DNA from: Antitrichia curtipendula
Lineage: Eukaryota > Streptophyta > Bryopsida > Hypnales > Leucodontaceae
Assembly (NCBI GenBank): GCA_951230915.1
Contig: OX579639.1
Span: forward strand, 12,524,001-12,588,000
Reading direction: 5' to 3'
DNA: 64,000 bases
Shown here: positions 36,465 to 48,829 of the stretch, in pieces
Position numbering within the stretch: position 1 is the first letter of the stretch
Layout of the letters: every line of letters starts with the position of its first letter
The notes under the pieces: model-generated
The model's database searches: none
Told to the model about the DNA's origin: nothing
What the model saw: only the letters and a program-made list of their open reading frames with translations
Program-made: the position numbers and the translations under genes

Positions 36465-36560
36465 TGAATAGTCACTCACTATTATTGCAAGGGAATTTAT
36501 TTATGAATTATGAGATGATTTCAATGTACTTACGTGAACTTCTTGTATTAATACCATATT

Positions 36561-36826
36561 CATTAAAATGAGAGATTGGAGACCTCTCAAAATAATCATG
36601 CTGACCTCGACCTAAATCAGCAGTTTCCATTAAAATGAGAGTTTTGATCAGAATTGATATAAAATCTTTCAATAGTAGGTCAAATCTGAAAGGTTTTCTG
36701 TTAATTTAACTCGAATTGAGTTAAATTGACAGAAAACCTTTCAATTTTAGCGGAATTGACATAAAACCTTTAGTTGATTTTTTTTTAAATAACCTTTCAT
36801 TTCAATGGAAAAGTTTCATTTTAATG
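36561..36826. mobile_element. Palindromic MITE with CATTAAAATGA ends
   Basis: Outer ends ATATTCATTAAAATGA (left) and its reverse complement (right) bracket 266 bp. The interior has a second inverted pair, GAAAGGTTTTCTGTTAATTT facing AAATTGACAGAAAACCTTTC at about 36691-36748, and extra copies of CATTAAAATGAGAG. No coding frame. Confidence 0.55.
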
Positions 36827-36920
36827 AATATAATGTTTATTATCCTTGTGAAGACACTTGCATAAGCTTGGAGTGTACGATATTATAAATGACAATGTAG
36901 TTTTTAATTTGCAGGCACCA

Positions 36921-39900
36921 ATGATGGAAGGGCAAAGTGAATTGGCATTCTCTTCCACTTGCAATTGTGCTCGGTCATCAAGACATTGGAGGCCCCTCTG
37001 AACCAGTGACACCAACATCGGAGAAAGTTCAAATCTCTAGTGAATCCACGGAAGAAGAAGATGACGAAGAAGAATTGGTAAGATTTGGGGATATTTTAGA
37101 TGCATGTGATTGGGCGGTAGATTACATTGAAATACCACACTTGAGTCGATTCAATGGCCTAAAGACTAGGAAATGGAAACAACCCATTTTTTCTCCCAAG
37201 AGCTCTAACATGGAGTATTCATCAGAGGATGAATCATCTTTATCAGTTTGCAGTTCTCACTTTGAAGGGTATTGTGATTGTGTCACTAGTGGGATTGTAG
37301 ACAAGCAAGAGGTAGTTCTCATACACCTTAGTTCAAACTCAGAGGGTTCAATTGACATGGATTAGTTGGACTTTTGAATTCCTATGATGTTGTAACTTTT
37401 ACGCTTATATACATCTATAAAATATAGCCTTTGAGAGGCTTACGTTTTTTCTAATATGAATGAAAATATATATAACATGGAGATTATTGACCTTGAAATT
37501 ATATTGTTATTTTGACTTTAGTATGCTTTCAATTTATGTTATAATACATGTTTCATTAATTTGGTTCACATTGCATGAATGACAATTTCAGATGGATGTA
37601 TTGCCCTTGAACTTGACTCAAGTGGAAAGAACTAAAGAGACTCCAAGAACTAATGACACAAATCAACCCGACATTGAAGGTGACGAGGAAGAAGGATATC
37701 TGGAAGATGAAGTAGAAGAGGATGAAGGAAATGAACTCTTGGAGGATGAGTTGCGTTGCTTACAAAAGGTTGATTTGGTGGCCACAATTGCTACTTTGCG
37801 AATGAAGCCCGAGCACCTTTTCCGACTCCCCATTCCATTGTGCCGGTTGGTTGCTATGTCCATGATAAGGCCGACTCTTTCTTTTGATGTTAAGAAATCG
37901 GAGACGGATTTTGCACATGGATATCGCGAAGGAGCAACTGTATTCTACGTGTCTACTATGAACAAGGCTGGTGACATGTCAGAGTTCATGGATGCAGAGA
38001 TGAATGAGTGGGATTCATTGTGGAAGCAAGAGAACAAAAAATTTTGCAAATATTTGGAGACCGTGCCACAATTGAGGTACTTGAAGAAGTTGAAGTTCTT
38101 TGTCTGTGATGGAAACCATCGTTTGCAAGCTTGGATGGGCCACGTTGCAAGACTGCATGTGAAAAATTCAATATTCATTGTTCCGTGGATAGTATCATTT
38201 TGGACACCAAGGGGAAAATAGAGTTAGTCATGCAGGTGATGCATGACATCAACAAGTAAGTCTTCTATTGCCTTTTCTTTCTGAAATTGAAGTTTCTTTG
38301 AGTAGTTTCTACATTGTAATTACTCAGTTTTTGTGATTGTGAAGATTGAGATATTTATCATGCATGCAGGTCTACGGAAGACTCACATATGAAGACAAAT
38401 CTGGTACATACATTGTCCCAGGTCCAGAAGTACGGACTTCTTCCGTTGGAAAAGTTCAGAAGTACTGACTTCTAAGGCCATCAGAAATGAAAAGATGTGG
38501 TGGTCAATTTGCAAGAAAGACGTGGTATTCTATACCGACTGAGGTTTTTACTTCGTTTGTTTTTCGAGTAGGATATGGATCCATTTTTTATACTGGTTAT
38601 GAGCGTTGTATTGTATAATGAATGTTTTAGTATTGAAAGTACTTATGAATCACATACTGTTGTCTATTTGCAGCAAGAAATAGCGCAGGCCGCAGATGTA
38701 GGGGCAAGAGAGTACAATGAGATCACATCGTAGGATGAAAAGAGTAAGGAAGGTGTTGCTCATGCCATGAGGGTGGGTGCTAAAGAGAAGACAAATAAAT
38801 TGTATGTGAAGATGTTCAAGTTACTAGCGGTGTCCAATCCTACAAATGGACCCTATTTTCTTCAAGAGGTTAGTTTTGTTTTTTAATGATTCAACAATCT
38901 ATGATGATTGCATGCTTAGAGTATTGTATAATTCATGACAATATCATTGAAGAATATTGTATAATTCATAAGTATATCATTGACAAGTACTATGTACTAA
39001 ATGGTTTTTTATTATACAGATTGAGAAGCACTAGAGTACCAACGAGGTTCTTGAAATGACATTGGAGAAGTTGCAGATGGTTGCTACTTGCAAGACCACG
39101 TCCTTCCACAAAATAAAATTCCTTCAGTGGTGGAATTCCTCTACACCATCTCGGGACGCAAGGAAGTTTCCAAGCAGACCTATTTTAGAGTTAGTTCTTG
39201 GACCATTTCTTAACAAATGTGTTTGGTATGCATGGATAAGTTTGCATGGTAAAATGTTTGTTTGAACTTACAAAAATTTGTGATGTATCTTGTCATATTC
39301 AGTTTTGAATTTTAGCACTGAAGAATTTGAATTACACTTGATCAATTGTTGATGCAAACAATTACATTTGTTTTATAGATTGAAGACGCAATTGTTGAGT
39401 ACTTCGACAAGGTGGTCAAAAAAGACAACATTCAAATCGACTATAGTGTACCACTGCAGCCGGAGTTTTTAACAGAGTACTTGGAGGGATGGAGGAGGAA
39501 GATTTGGGATCAAGGTTTCAGACCATATTTCAAAGGTGCAAATTATTTCAAGAAAGGGGACACGTTTGATAAATATGAGGGTTCGAAGTTGGCCGTTAGT
39601 AGAGTTCTTTTTCCGGTATGTATACACTATTGAACTTTCTAGGTCTACAGAAATATTCCTTGTTTGAACAATTATTCTATCTTATATTTAAAATTTAAAT
39701 GTTTTTTTGTTTTTTTGTTTTTGGAGTTCTATGTGAAATTTATTTTTATTACTAATAAATTTATACACTATTGACATTGACTTTGTGTAATCTTTTGATT
39801 TATTTAGTATATCCTTAACTTTATTATGATTTTGCCAGACAATCTTTTTAGGGATTATGAATGTAGTGATTCCTATTGTTGTTTGAAGTCACAGTTCGTC

Positions 39901-42159
39901 TTTAATGAATGTAATATTGTTGGTTATAGGACCATGTTGTTTTACAAGTTTCAATGCTCTATGTAATGAGTATTTCATTTGGAATTGTAGGTACTTCAAG
40001 CTTGAGCTAGAAGCGAAAGGTGCAGTTGCTCGCATCAATGTTCCTCCATTTTTGTCAACTTGGCTCGATCGCAGTTCCGTAGATTGTATATTTACTCCAC
40101 AACAATTGCGATCCTTCACAACGGCACATATTAGTAGTGGGGCCTGGTTTATGGATTGCCCTTTTACTTTTACTCACCCGTCTGAGATACAACTGCGGGC
40201 ATCGTTGGATGAAAAAGGTGCCATTGATTTGAACGTAGACGAGTTTGCAAGCATGACAGACAGACAGAGAAGGAAGGCCATTACTAGGAGAGAGACCACT
40301 AACAAAAAGAAGGTGGCTCGACTCCAAGTCATTATTGAAACAAAAGAGAAGAAGGAGGTGGAGCGTCTGGTGAAATTGGCTAAGAAAGAAAGGGAGAAGG
40401 AAGAAAAGGCAAAGGCAAAAGGTAAGAAGAAGGTTGAAGGGGAGGGGACAGTTCCAACATATTTGACGTTGGACCAAAGCTCTGAAATGCAAGGAGTGAA
40501 GAGAAAGGCATCACATTCCGAACTTACAGAGGAGGTCATCACCTATGGAACTCAGGTCATTGTACTTGAGGATGATGAGCATTGCAGCAGTGAGGATTTA
40601 ATCCTCAATATTTCTATTGAGGATGTCGCCGACGACATAGACAAGGAAGGCCCGACCTAGTACACAGAGATCATAGAATTCTTGTAGAAGGTAAGTTCTT
40701 GAATTTTGAATTGCAAACTCTAATGTGATTAATAAACGAGATTGTTATTTGGATTCATAGTTTATTTTTTCACTTTCTGTGTATTTGCAGCTATCGTCAA
40801 GGAAGCCTTGCATGTTCAATGGTATACTCAATCGTAGGCCAGGAGTGGATTTGATTTTCTTCGATTGCCTCAAAAATTTGCTTATCTTAGACGTGTCTTC
40901 TCCACCAACTGAAGTGCCATCTTGGAACTCCAACGTGGATTTAGAGGCCCTTCAACAAGCATTTGGGTTTGCAGAAATGCATCTCCAAGATGATGGTTGC
41001 ATGATTGTTTTCCATCCGTGGTGCACCAGTTCTAAGGGCGACATTGAAGGTTTGTGCTAGACATATCGAATGACGAAGATCCATGAATTAACCGGTGGTA
41101 ACCGACTTCTTTTGACATCGGCTATTGACAACACTACCACGATAAGATTTCAATTGTTTAATTTCATTGTTTGTCATTTAGAAATGCATTTTGTTGTAGT
41201 AATTTCTTATGTGTATTATTTTGGGAACTTGTAGACAATGAGGTTTTGTGTAAGCATTATGGTGAAGGATCTCAGTGACAAAAGAAAGTCTAAATTCTCT
41301 TTTAAATGCACGGAGGCCATGAAGAAGGCAAGCATCAATGTTGAGAAGGGCAATTTTATCAGCAACTACACTTCGAAGGAGACCATGGCAATGAATGGAG
41401 CAAAACCATAGCATGGAGTTCGTGAAAAAGACCCGCGTTTTTTATGTCTACTAATTGAAGCCACTACTATTGAAGGAGATTTGGTTCTAGACTGCACTGC
41501 ATCCACTAGTGAGTGTTCAATTGAAGCATTGAATTAAAAAAAAATTTAACAATTCAATCATTGAACTTATACGTTTTGTCTTGTTGATTCCAGGTGCATT
41601 GATTATCGCTTGTTGTGGCACGAACCACCACATTGTGGCCTTGGAGGAGAACAAGGACATTTTTGAAGCCCTCTTAAAACCCATGGTGAGGGCTGCCCCG
41701 ACTGTGGTAACAACACAAGCTCCAACAGTAGTGCCTGTTTCACAAGATCCGGATGAGGCGCCTGTAGTGGCAAAGAAGTTTGCTTGAAAATCAAAATTTA
41801 ATAAGTAAGTTTGTACATTTTTCTGTTCTTTCATTGCTTTCTAATTTTTATATTTTAAAAGTCTAATTTTATGTGATTGTGTCATGTTCGTTTGCAATCA
41901 TCAAAGATTGATGTCTTTGAACGAGACATTGAAGAAACAAAGTCTTTTTTTGAGCCCAGAGAAGATTTTTGATCTTCCAATATATGTCGAGCACATGGCA
42001 TCGGCCTTTGCAAATTTTGGTTGCTCTAAACCAAAACGTTGCTTTGATACTTATGCTTTAAATATTTTTGAGTTTCTAGATGTCTCAGCATCTGAGGATA
42101 GAGAGACTTCCGAGTCATCTACGGCTGAGGATTCCACCACCAAGTCCACAATGACTTAA
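36921..42159 (+). pseudogene. ParB-like / DNA N4-N6 methyltransferase gene, multi-exon, probably decayed
   Basis: Exon-like blocks with good splice sites: 37592-38256, 38369-38515, 38674-38868, 39021-39224, 39380-39615, 39990-40660, 40791-41157, about 41230-41508, 41594-41787 and 41884-42159. An acidic stretch opens block 1, then LFRLPIPLCRLVAMSMIRP and FFVCDGNHRLQAWMGH, a ParB/Srx-like DGNHR motif. The middle (39.4-40.6 kb) has WRRKIWDQGFRPYFKGANYF and a Lys/Glu-rich coil. The end holds GVDLIFFDCLKNLLILDV (motif IV position, but DCLK in place of DPPY), LQDDGCMIVFHPW, and EGDLVLDCTAST spliced to ALIIACCGTNHHIVALEENK (motif I: SAM-binding). Motif IV before motif I is the beta-class order. Stops at 38473, 38731, 39032 and 41058 and a frameshift near 38.17 kb argue for decay, unless splicing avoids them. 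Confidence 0.6.
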
Positions 42160-44140
42160 ATTCATGAGATTCACATATCTCATGACTCAAACTATTATGT
42201 ATTGATTTTTTATATGATTGGATTTGTGTGTTTTATGGCTACATATTGGCGTATTTCTCCTACCTTCACACTTTTGGATTGCATATTCTTTATCAATATT
42301 GATTGTGTTTTTTAATTTCAAAATAGATACCCTAAAACCAGATACCTCATCAGTTAACATTCACAAAACTAACCTCACATTTTTGGAGATTCTAAACCCC
42401 CTATATCCACAGTTATAGGTCCCTCATCTAATATTTTTCCAAAAAATAGTTCCTGCTCATAGGCTCACAAGCTCATGTTTATAGGCTCGCCTGCTAGAAA
42501 CCTTATTATGGTGATACAAAACTTAGATTTCATCTTAAATATGTTTTTCATAATATGATCAATGAAATCTAGATGGAGGGAGTTTCCTAAGTTTTGAACC
42601 TAAAATTATTTATTCATGTGATATACAGTACAAGTGATTGTTACCAATAAGGTTAAGACTAATTAAAAAATCAATTATGAATCAATTTTCTGTGCATTTT
42701 TTTCTTCTACAACTGTAGTAGTTGGTTTCATCTCATTATAACATTTGATCAACTGTAGTTGTTAATTATCTTAAAGATGTTCCTACCTATTGTTAATCTA
42801 CTCTTGCATTGTCGAAAAGCGGTTTCAGAGTGAGGGCATTCACATTAGTGAGGGTCATTATCCACCGAGCCTATGTAGAAGTTGATTTGGACGTAAAAAA
42901 AGAGCGGTAGTTATGCCCATCAAGGACATAATTATTTTAAGGAAGGCATTAGTCAAATTATTGAAAATTCTTCAAAAAATGTAGATTTTAGTGGCTTGAG
43001 GACAGTTTTACGTATTAGAGGGGAGAAGGCACATTAACTAAGAGCCTTCTATAATAATGAATTGTCGTTAGCAGTGGAAGGGTCCAACGAAGCTGTAGTC
43101 CATTATTGCACGATGGTGTGAGTTCCTTCCATGTTGTCATCGTATGTCACAAGATTTGGCAGTGCTCTCCAAAATTGTAGGTTGAACAAGTGCATGAGAG
43201 GAACTATTAATCATATCGTGGTCTTTCCCTTTACGGAGAACAAATTTGAATGACAAAGTAATTTTGCAAGTATGAAATTGTGGACAAAGTCATTGTGCTC
43301 TATGTAGTCATAGAAAAGTGGAATTTGATTGTGATTTCATGTAATTTGTGAACCCTCATGATGCGCTTGTCTATAGCAGCATGCATATAACAAGAAATTG
43401 AACAGAGGTGCACGGCATGTAGTTGTAGTAGTTCATGAGGAGTAATTGTCTAGTTACTTGAATTGCACAACTTCGGACAAGAACGTCATTGTCCGCAATG
43501 GACGACTATACATACTCGCAGCACTTAGCATGAGAAATAATATAGGGCTTTCTATCTCTAGTCAACTTGAAATTCTTTTGGCCCTAGATGAGTACTTGCA
43601 CATCCATAATTATATATTTTCTATATTTTATTTTGGAATTTTTTCTATAGAAAATTAGAAATTGCAAAAATGTAATAAAGAAAAAACATGGTAGCACATT
43701 GTATGACTACAATTGTTTTCACTCGCTCAAAGTAAGTCGACAAATGTCTTGATTTGTTGAGCAATGGTTTGCAGGTCACTTCATTTGCTTGCTATGGAAA
43801 ATTGTCAACAACAACGTTCTACCATCCCTATGCAATCGCTTGTGAGAACTGCCGCAGGTAAATGATTCCGCCGCCTACACTGGTCCCTTTATTTTTGCAG
43901 TAGAAAAGGAATACAATTTCATTGAGTAATATTAAATGCAATCAAAGAATACTGTTGTGTGCATAGAATGAAGTCACAAAAATAGCTGGTAGTTCTGAAA
44001 TATAGACTATATTTTAAACTTGCGTTGGCATCAACGGTCTTCAATTTCTCCGTGAAGATGTGTTTTGAGTACGTTTAATACAGATCAATGACAAGTAAGT
44101 AAACCTATGCATAATTAAAACTCATGACGTTGCTAGAGTA
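42160..44140. other. Intergenic DNA with unrecognised coding-like fragments
   Basis: A broken frame near 42880-43100 (for example FSGLRTVLRIRGEKAH, NNELSLAVEGSNEAVVHYC) and one near 43446-43658 look like remains of a protein but match no family I know. The rest is AT-rich. Confidence 0.35.
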
Positions 44141-44579
44141 TCACAATTTTGTGGGGTTATCGCCTCTTCGACTTCATCCACGATGCATGTCCTGCACTGT
44201 TCCATTGGAGAGTGCCGCGCTCCTCCACTTCTACAATTTGTTGTCTTTTTATGTCACATAGATTATTGCTTGCACAACCTCCCACTGAAGTCTTTGTACT
44301 CCTCATGTCATCAAAGGCACTTACTTACTATTCATTGTTTTGCAGGTCTGTCTTTGTATTTTTTTACCAACGTCGGTGCCACCCGAACAGCCATGCAATT
44401 AGTACCAATGACACCGCCTCTCTAGCAGGTGCCAGTGGAAAGTGCAGTAGGGCCTAGCAAGCCAAAATGGACTAGGAAGGATAGAGGACCCAACTATGAT
44501 CTTCAAGAGGTACTAACACTTATTCAAGCAAAAAGAGTAATATACCTTGAGGAGAAAGACATCGTCAATGTTTGGGATG

Positions 44580-45658
44580 CACTACTAGAAAAACAGTGCC
44601 AAAATTAACAAAACATCAACAAATTTTTGTTGATTTGGGTATTGCATCGTCCATTTTCACAAGTTTTTGTTGATTTTCGTAAAAGCTGTCCAAATCAACA
44701 AAAAAATTTGTTAATTTGGGTACTGCATTTTTAAATTAACAAAAAATCAACACTTTTTTGTTAATTTTGACTTAAAAAATTCTCAAGTAAATTTTTTTAT
44801 TTGAAAAAATGTGTAAATTATCATAGTTAGTATTCTATAAATAGTTTGTTTATAGAAAAAATAAATAAATCATTCCCAATTTGGTAATTTTCAAAGTCAG
44901 CAGACTTCAAAGACCATTTAGGCATAGCAAAACAACTTTTTCTTAAGAACTTTGAACTAAGAAAAGTTTCTATATACAAGTATCTTTCATCTCCAAAAAT
45001 CCGTTTGCAATTTCAAGTCTCCAATTAAAAGTTATGACTAAATTTCAGAGAGGGTCTTTCATTGAATTTTTTTTGACATTATGAAAGACCCTCTCTGAAA
45101 TTTAGTCATAACTTTTGATTAGAGACCTGAAATTGCAAACGGATTTTTGGAGATGAAAGATACTTGTATATAGAAACTTTTCTTAGTTCAAAGTTCTTAA
45201 AAAAAGTTGTTTTGCTATGCCTAAATGGTCTTTGAAGTCTGCTGACTTTAACAAAAAAAATAAAAAAAATACTTTAACTAGATAAAACAAAACAAAAACC
45301 CTACACACACGCATGTGTATGTGTTAATGTGTGGTGCATTGGTTTGAACCTTGCACCCCAAGAATGAGGTGCAAGGTTCAAACCTTGCCCTCAACCCCAA
45401 ATGGGTGCCACGTGGCGGTCAGCCCGCGTGGGGGTCAACCCACGTGGTAGATGCCACGTGGCAGATTTTCATTATTCCATTTTTAAAAAGAATTGATTTT
45501 CAAAGGAAAAATTCAGTGCCCAAATTAACAAAAAACTAACAAAAAAATCAACAGTTTTGTGTTAAAAAGTACCCAAATTAACACGTCCAAATCAACAAAA
45601 AAATCAACACTTTTCTGTTGATTTTTATTGATTTGGGCACTGTTTTTTTCTACTAGTG
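44580..45658. mobile_element. CACTA-type foldback element, 1.08 kb, in Harbinger ORF1
   Basis: Ends CACTACTAGAAAA (44580) and, reverse complemented, CACTAGTAGAAAA (to 45658). Perfect target duplication ATG (44577-44579 and 45659-45661). Inverted arms at about 44893-45060 and 45083-45253 are nearly identical and share text with the arms of the 21740 element (GTCAGCAGACTTC, AACTTTGAACTAAG, AAAAGTTATGACTAAATTTC). Subterminal AAATTAACAAAA and AAATCAACA motifs repeat in both orientations. A tRNA-like block (GGTGCATTGGTTTG ... AAGGTTCAAACC) lies at about 45332-45388. No coding frame. Confidence 0.87.
45332..45388 (+). promoter_or_regulatory. tRNA-like (A box / B box) segment in the second foldback element
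   Basis: The pattern TGGTGCATTGGTTTG, then about 25 bp, then ATGAGGTGCAAGGTTCAAAC matches the homologous block at 22788-22845. It resembles a pol III internal promoter or a captured SINE head. Not a functional tRNA by eye. Confidence 0.35.
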
Positions 45659-46392
45659 ATGTCATGATCCCTGAAAGCAATACATGGTTTTGCATTTTCC
45701 AATTAGTCATGGCTATAGGATGTACGTCCATTGTTCAAGATGGTCCAATATGTAAAACTAAATGAAACAAACTCATTGCAGATTACAAAAAGATTCATGA
45801 CTACTGCAGTCACACAGGCCGAGACATACATGATTATTGGGACATGTAATATGTGGACCGGAAGGCCAAAGGACTCCCCTGCCAATTTGCTTATGAATTA
45901 TTCAACGGCATCCAAGAGTGGTTTGGCAACCATCCTATGATTTAGCCACCTCATGTGCGGGACTTACTGTCCCCTACAGACGGCAATTACAGGTTGCAAG
46001 TGTAGAGGCAAATTGAGTATGATGAGGAAGGAGACGACAATCCTACCAAAGATGACCATTAGTATTTCCCAATTAATGACATTGTCGACAGTACCATTGA
46101 CAATTCAGCGGGTTGGTCACTGCCTCAACAAAACAAAATCCCAACTACAACAATGTTAGTGCCTACTAGTACTACAAGAGGTTTTATTAGCCTACCTCCA
46201 TGCATAACCCCACACATGATCGGCTCTTTAGATACGGACTCCATAATAGTTCACCATTGCCCTAACAACACCGACAAGAAGAAGAATGTCTCAAGACACA
46301 TTGTAATAGCTAAGGCAACGAAGAGTACAGGAGCTGCCATAGCCTTGCAGATGAAAGATGTTACTCAAGCTAATTTGGAGGTCAAACGATAA

Positions 46393-47510
46393 AAGATGGA
46401 TGTGTAGTTGTGACTCTTCAGTGAACAACTTGCATATAAAAGAAAATATGATCAATGCTTTGGACGGATCAACTACACTTGCAAATAAAAACGCAAAACT
46501 TGTAATTCAAAAGTAAGCAAAAATGGTCACCTACTTGTCGCAACTGACTCTAGTAATAGGGAGGGACTTGGCAATTGCTAGCTATGGTGGTTTATAAATC
46601 TTTGGTATTTACAACGACAATTACTTTAATATTGGCAGTCCCAATGTTAAGCCTGCAACAACCTTAGGAGCCACTAGAAGTGTCTCTATTGTCCTTGTAG
46701 ACCTTGACAACAAAGAAAATAAATTGAAGACAACCTGTGACAATACGATGGAGAACTGACTCTGCTTACTATTATGACAACATCTCTACACTACAGTGTT
46801 AGGACCTAGAGTTGCAGAAAGACGTCGCTCACTCTGCCTTTCTAGGCTACTGCTCTAGCAAGGATACTGTACAAACAACCAGTTTTGACTGTTAGTTTCT
46901 TCCGGCTTGCCTTATTTGCTCAGATGAGTCATTATACATCTAAAGTAGGCTACACTACTACGGACTAATAAATCTAAAGTTCAGCCAAATATGCGCATCA
47001 ACACCACGACAATATACTATTTTTTGGCACTCTAGTGCTCTAGGGTCTATATCTTCAAGGAAAACAATATGATGTCTTGTACAATAGGCTAAGGATCACT
47101 TCAAGTAGATTGTGGCATACTTAGTTCCACTTTGTACATGTTTTATTACATATGAATAAGAAAGAAGTGTTCCTAAGTGTATAGCTATCTACCATGATCA
47201 AAGCAATACTTTACAGAGATTGCAAATCCGAAAGCTGCATAAGCTACTATTTCTCTTCCTTGGCTATAAGTTCCTAGTATTACAATACAGAATGTATGTA
47301 GACAGACAATTTATAGCACCTATAGACACAAACGTTTTTTGAATGAACATGCTAATGCTGATCGGTGGTGGCATGGCATGAATCCAATACCTACATTGGC
47401 AGAACAATCATGTTGCTCATAAATGGAAGTACGACCTACTATAGGAAAGGCTATGGCGCTAGAAACATGATTTTACATGCACAACAAAGTAATGTGCAAA
47501 AAACGGGAAG
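46393..47510. other. Spacer inside the Harbinger remains, no gene seen
   Basis: No coding motif on either strand. Confidence 0.45.
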
Positions 47511-47810
47511 AAGAACTTACTTGGTGCATTAGTAGTCTACCCTACGCCCAATGGTGACATAAACATCCAGAAGATGACGTTTCTCCACAACTACTGCGGA
47601 TGATGTGGTGTCTTCTAATAAAGGTAGAAGCAAGCTTAGCCGGACTGCGAGAGCGGACTCTGGAGCCTACAGACCTTCCATTTTTAGAACTGGTAGAAAT
47701 TCTTCGACTTTTTTTTGCGACTGACAAAACATTATATTGTGTAGAATAGCGCATGAAACAATTACATCAGGAAGGAAACTGATATGCAAGTTAGATTTTA
47801 CTAACAATTC

Positions 47811-48819
47811 TTAAAATGATTGTTTGAGAATGCCAAAGGCATTCTCAACAACACAACAACCTTTCTTTAGATTCTTGTTGAATAGACTTTCTGCAATTGA
47901 GAGATGACCAACTTCCCTATGAGGCACCATCAACCACAACAACAAAAAGTAACCGAAATCACCTATTAAGTTTGGAGTGAAGTTGTCCACAATGTAAGTG
48001 GGACAAAGCATGGTGCCTTGTAACGTCAAGTAGAAAAGTGAAGATCATCGAAGCATGCGATTGTCGTTTGTAGAACTTGGCATTCCAATGTATAAATACA
48101 AAAATTATTTTTTGCTATCAACTACAGTTTGGCAATTCATGTTGTAGCCCCTTGTTTTGAAGTAGAAGTAGTCAGCTGGAGCAAAGTGGGGTTTGGCTAT
48201 AGAAATGTGTTGATACCATCAACAACTCTGCAGACTGTTGGCAATGAATACAAATTCGAATTTTGCTTATACTTCGCAAATCCTCTCACACGTTGACCAA
48301 AATCTCTTGCTTGAAGCACTCATTGATAGTATGGACAACCTTCCAAAGAATTTTGGAGACAACACTACGTCCAATGGTGAACATTTCACTACACATTGTC
48401 AAATTTGTACCATGAGTCAACTTGAATAAAGTGCATTCCACGTGAACTACTACAAGAACTGCTAAGCGGTACTTCATGTTCTTCCACTCTATATTAGGCC
48501 TCAAGACTTGAGTGAGCACAAATACAAATGACTTCGTTAGCTTGATCTAGCGGTTGTTGTCGTATTATAGAAGAAAAAAGCGAAAAAACCACGTTGTTGA
48601 CATGGACTTCACCCAATACTACATCTTCTCATGGAATACATTGATGGAAGTGCACAAATTGAAATTCAAATGGTTGTTCATGATCAACTCAATTGTGTAA
48701 TACGTCGGCCGGTCCTTGGTAGGAGAGGACAATGGTAGGAAATCATCTTCGTCGATGTCTTTGTTGAGGGCCACTTTTGCCAATTCTGTGTGTACGTCCA
48801 TAGCATTCATAATAAACAC
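47811..48819 (-). pseudogene. PIF/Harbinger transposase (DDE_4), broken
   Basis: Minus-strand pieces in order. At 48519-48286 is a helix-turn-helix-like region (LFKLTHGTNLTMCSEMFTIG and VVSKILWKVVHTINECF). At about 48240-48190 is the expected first catalytic block (IDGTHI in relatives), here SC-stop-WYQHISIAKP, so the first Asp is lost. Then come DYFYFKTRGYNMNCQTVVDS, LYIGMPSSTNDNRMLR, LIGDFGYFLLLWLMVPH (second Asp) and AESLFNKNLKKGCCVVENAF (last Glu). Internal stops are visible in the 48.1-kb block. The arrangement and motifs are diagnostic of Harbinger transposases. It converges on ORF1 at 44.4-46.4 kb. The element termini were not identified. Confidence 0.75.
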
Positions 48820-48829
48820 AAGTAGTTAG

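Larger units (their letters stand above)
44393..46392 (+). pseudogene. Harbinger-type ORF1 (Myb/SANT or trihelix-like DNA-binding protein), broken
   Basis: The frame starts near an ATG at 44393 and reads GPSKPKWTRKDRGPNYDLQE then VLTLIQAKRVIYLEEKD, a Myb/SANT-like start. It is interrupted at 44580 by a foldback element and resumes exactly at 45659 in the same frame (IPESNTWFCIFQLVMAIGCT, IHDYCSHTGRDIHDYWDM, CQFAYELFNGIQEWFGNHP). Stops follow at several places (one in the expected KxKWNxL position, others at 45849, 45940, 46002 and 46062), and the frame ends at 46392. The tail is Ser/Thr/Asn-rich. Such proteins partner a PIF/Harbinger transposase, whose remains lie 1.4 kb downstream on the other strand. 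Confidence 0.6.
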
